DNA of 64,000 nt from NCBI RefSeq assembly GCF_003479425.1, contig NZ_QUHC01000009.1, forward strand, positions 79,731 through 143,730. The letters run 5' to 3'. The position numbers and the translations under genes were made by a program. How positions within the stretch are numbered: the first letter of the stretch is position 1; the number at the start of each line of letters is the position of its first letter. The notes under the pieces are model-generated. The model was not told where the DNA came from and searched no databases. It saw only the letters and a list, made by a program, of their open reading frames with translations. This document shows positions 62,887-64,000 of this stretch, piece after piece. The DNA is from Odoribacter sp. AF15-53. GTDB taxonomy: Bacteria; Bacteroidota; Bacteroidia; Bacteroidales; Marinifilaceae.

Positions 62887-63531
62887 ATGATGAGAACTAT
62901 ATTGTTGATAATGTGTTTCGTGGGCATGCTTAGTGCTTGTACACAACAGAATGTGATAAATACGGGAGTATCGTCGCCCTACCACGATTGTAATATAATG
63001 GATTACCTGCGTTCGGATAAATATAATTGGGAACTAACGGTACAAATGATCGAACATGCGGGATTGACGGATTTATTCGAGGGAAGGGTGGATACTTTGC
63101 CCGAGATCACTTTTTGGGGAATTCCTTCCTATTCGATACAACGATTTATCTTTGATTCACAAGAAAATGAAGACATTGAAACGGTTTACACGCAGGTAAC
63201 GGAAATTCCGCAATCGTTATGCCGGGAATTCTTGTTGAAACATGTTACGAAAGGAAAAATCCTGAAAGCGGATATCGCTTATAAAAACAAGAAATATGAA
63301 ATCAATGAAGAGGGACAGGATGGGGGTACCTGGATTACTTGTCTGGCTGGGAATCGTTTTATTGCTTACCGGGAAGGCAGTGATTATGGAGGAGTGCCGG
63401 ATGCCGGGTCGGTATCTTTGAAATGCTGGTCTTTTAAATGGGGAAAGATTCCAATGGCTTCTCCGGATATCCAGCCGACAAATGGTGTGGTGCATGCATT
63501 GAATTATTCGTATAGATTAGGACATATTTAA
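62887..63531 (+). CDS. Fasciclin (FAS1)-domain lipoprotein
   Basis: Lipoprotein of 214 residues from ATG 62887 (or 62890); the in-frame ATG at 62866 adds seven residues before the signal peptide. Lipobox GMLSAC. The body has one FAS1-like domain: NIMDYLRSDKYNWELTVQMIEHAGLTDLFEG at the start, TFWGIPSYSIQRFI in the middle and SPDIQPTNGVVHALNYSYRLGHI at the end (the usual 'TNGVIHxLD' strand). FAS1 lipoproteins often follow SusC/D in Bacteroidota and probably mediate binding on the surface. Confidence 0.85.
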   Translation: MMRTILLIMCFVGMLSACTQQNVINTGVSSPYHDCNIMDYLRSDKYNWELTVQMIEHAGLTDLFEGRVDTLPEITFWGIPSYSIQRFIFDSQENEDIETVYTQVTEIPQSLCREFLLKHVTKGKILKADIAYKNKKYEINEEGQDGGTWITCLAGNRFIAYREGSDYGGVPDAGSVSLKCWSFKWGKIPMASPDIQPTNGVVHALNYSYRLGHI

Positions 63532-63541
63532 TTGAGAGGTT

Positions 63542-64000
63542 ATGAAAAATATTATAGGCATATTGTTAGTCTTTGGCTTGATTGGTTGTCAGGATGTGAC
63601 AATTGGTTTTTTAAACACGGGAGAAGCTGGTTACGAGATTGATTCTTTGGAAGTAAAATTGGTGCTGGATAATACAGTTCCCGATATAATACCGAATCCG
63701 GAATATGAAGAATATATAGATATGGGATTTAATCCGGAGTCATGTATTGAAATGGGGATTTATCCTACTCTTGAAATCGGGGGAGGCGAAGATTATACGC
63801 GAGATAAATATAGTATTCCATGGACAAGTACCCCGATCGAGGGAGTGGATGGGACAGCCCCAATTTATGTATCGATCAAGGACGTGACAAGTCGTGACGG
63901 GGATTCGGAGAAAATGAAAGCGGTGTTGACCGTGAAAGGTGACGGAATGTTGAGTGTTCCCTGTCATCATAATGTTCCGTTAGGTCGTTATATCGTGTCG
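63542..64000 (+). CDS. Lipoprotein of unknown function (3' end outside window)
   Basis: Frame open from ATG 63542 to the window edge, 153 codons visible. Starts MKNIIGILLVFGLIGC, a clear lipoprotein signal, 10 nt after the fasciclin gene. The visible body is acidic and beta-rich (SLEVKLVLDNTVPDIIP, PIYVSIKDVTSRDGD, MKAVLTVKGDGMLSVP), as in Ig-like surface modules. I do not recognise a family. By position it is a further surface component of locus D. Confidence 0.8.
   Translation, partial: MKNIIGILLVFGLIGCQDVTIGFLNTGEAGYEIDSLEVKLVLDNTVPDIIPNPEYEEYIDMGFNPESCIEMGIYPTLEIGGGEDYTRDKYSIPWTSTPIEGVDGTAPIYVSIKDVTSRDGDSEKMKAVLTVKGDGMLSVPCHHNVPLGRYIVS

Noticed and set aside
1..64000. tRNA, rRNA, CRISPR arrays, insertion sequences
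   Set aside because: No cloverleaf-like T-loop and anticodon arrangement, no spacer-repeat pattern with constant spacing, and no transposase or integrase frame was recognised by eye.

Overview
The window looks like a chromosomal segment of a gut Bacteroidota, order Bacteroidales. The evidence is four SusC/SusD-type outer-membrane pairs plus one extra SusC/SusD pair layout, three ECF sigma/FecR pairs, and several promoters of the Bacteroidota type (-33 TTTG, -7 TAnnTTTG). Lipoproteins are numerous and Shine-Dalgarno sequences are mostly weak. The gene mix (DUF4843 and PKD-like lipoproteins behind SusC/D, few glycoside hydrolases) reminds me of Odoribacteraceae such as Butyricimonas; this is recalled, not tested.

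Layout. (1) 1-2950: end of an unidentified gene, then an RprX/RprY-like two-component pair. (2) 2960-8737, minus strand: a very large alpha-2-macroglobulin-like protein with no thioester motif. (3) 8995-22558, locus A: ECF sigma, FecR, SusC1-SusD1 (SusC1 lacks the STN domain), SusC2-SusD2 (with STN), a DUF4843 lipoprotein and a PKD-like lipoprotein. (4) 22730-29439: two tandem copies of an ABC ATPase / membrane protein / DUF4857-like cassette, then a YiiX-type peptidase and a small golvesin-like protein. (5) 29493-32548, minus strand: hutH and hisS. (6) 33243-38690, locus B: GH92 mannosidase, basic-secretory-protein-type metallopeptidase, second GH92. The second GH92 has an 8-bp repeat tract inside its signal-peptide codons. 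(7) 38856-42118: a GldA-like ATPase and a fused GldF-GldG-like protein. (8) 42261-52890, locus C: ECF sigma, FecR, SusC, SusD, DUF4843, PKD-like and a GH29 fucosidase-like enzyme. (9) 53713-64000, locus D: ECF sigma, a FUSC-like membrane protein, a membrane-anchored AraC-type regulator, FecR, SusC, SusD, a fasciclin lipoprotein and a truncated lipoprotein gene.

How the genes work together. In loci A, C and D the STN domain of a SusC receptor should signal through FecR to its ECF sigma factor, so that substrate binding raises expression of its own uptake system. Loci B and C together carry two GH92 enzymes (alpha-mannosidase family), a GH29 enzyme (fucosidase family) and a metallopeptidase. 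That set would suit use of host glycoproteins or glycopeptides rather than plant polysaccharides.

Most interesting points. The 8-bp x3 tract in the second GH92 is placed so that losing one unit joins a better upstream start codon to the enzyme. A non-coding repeat of about 130-158 bp occurs twice in direct orientation, exactly 20,902 bp apart, bracketing loci B and C. Nearby intergenic DNA holds arrays of 11-bp phased repeats and long hairpins. No tRNA, rRNA, CRISPR array or transposase was recognised.
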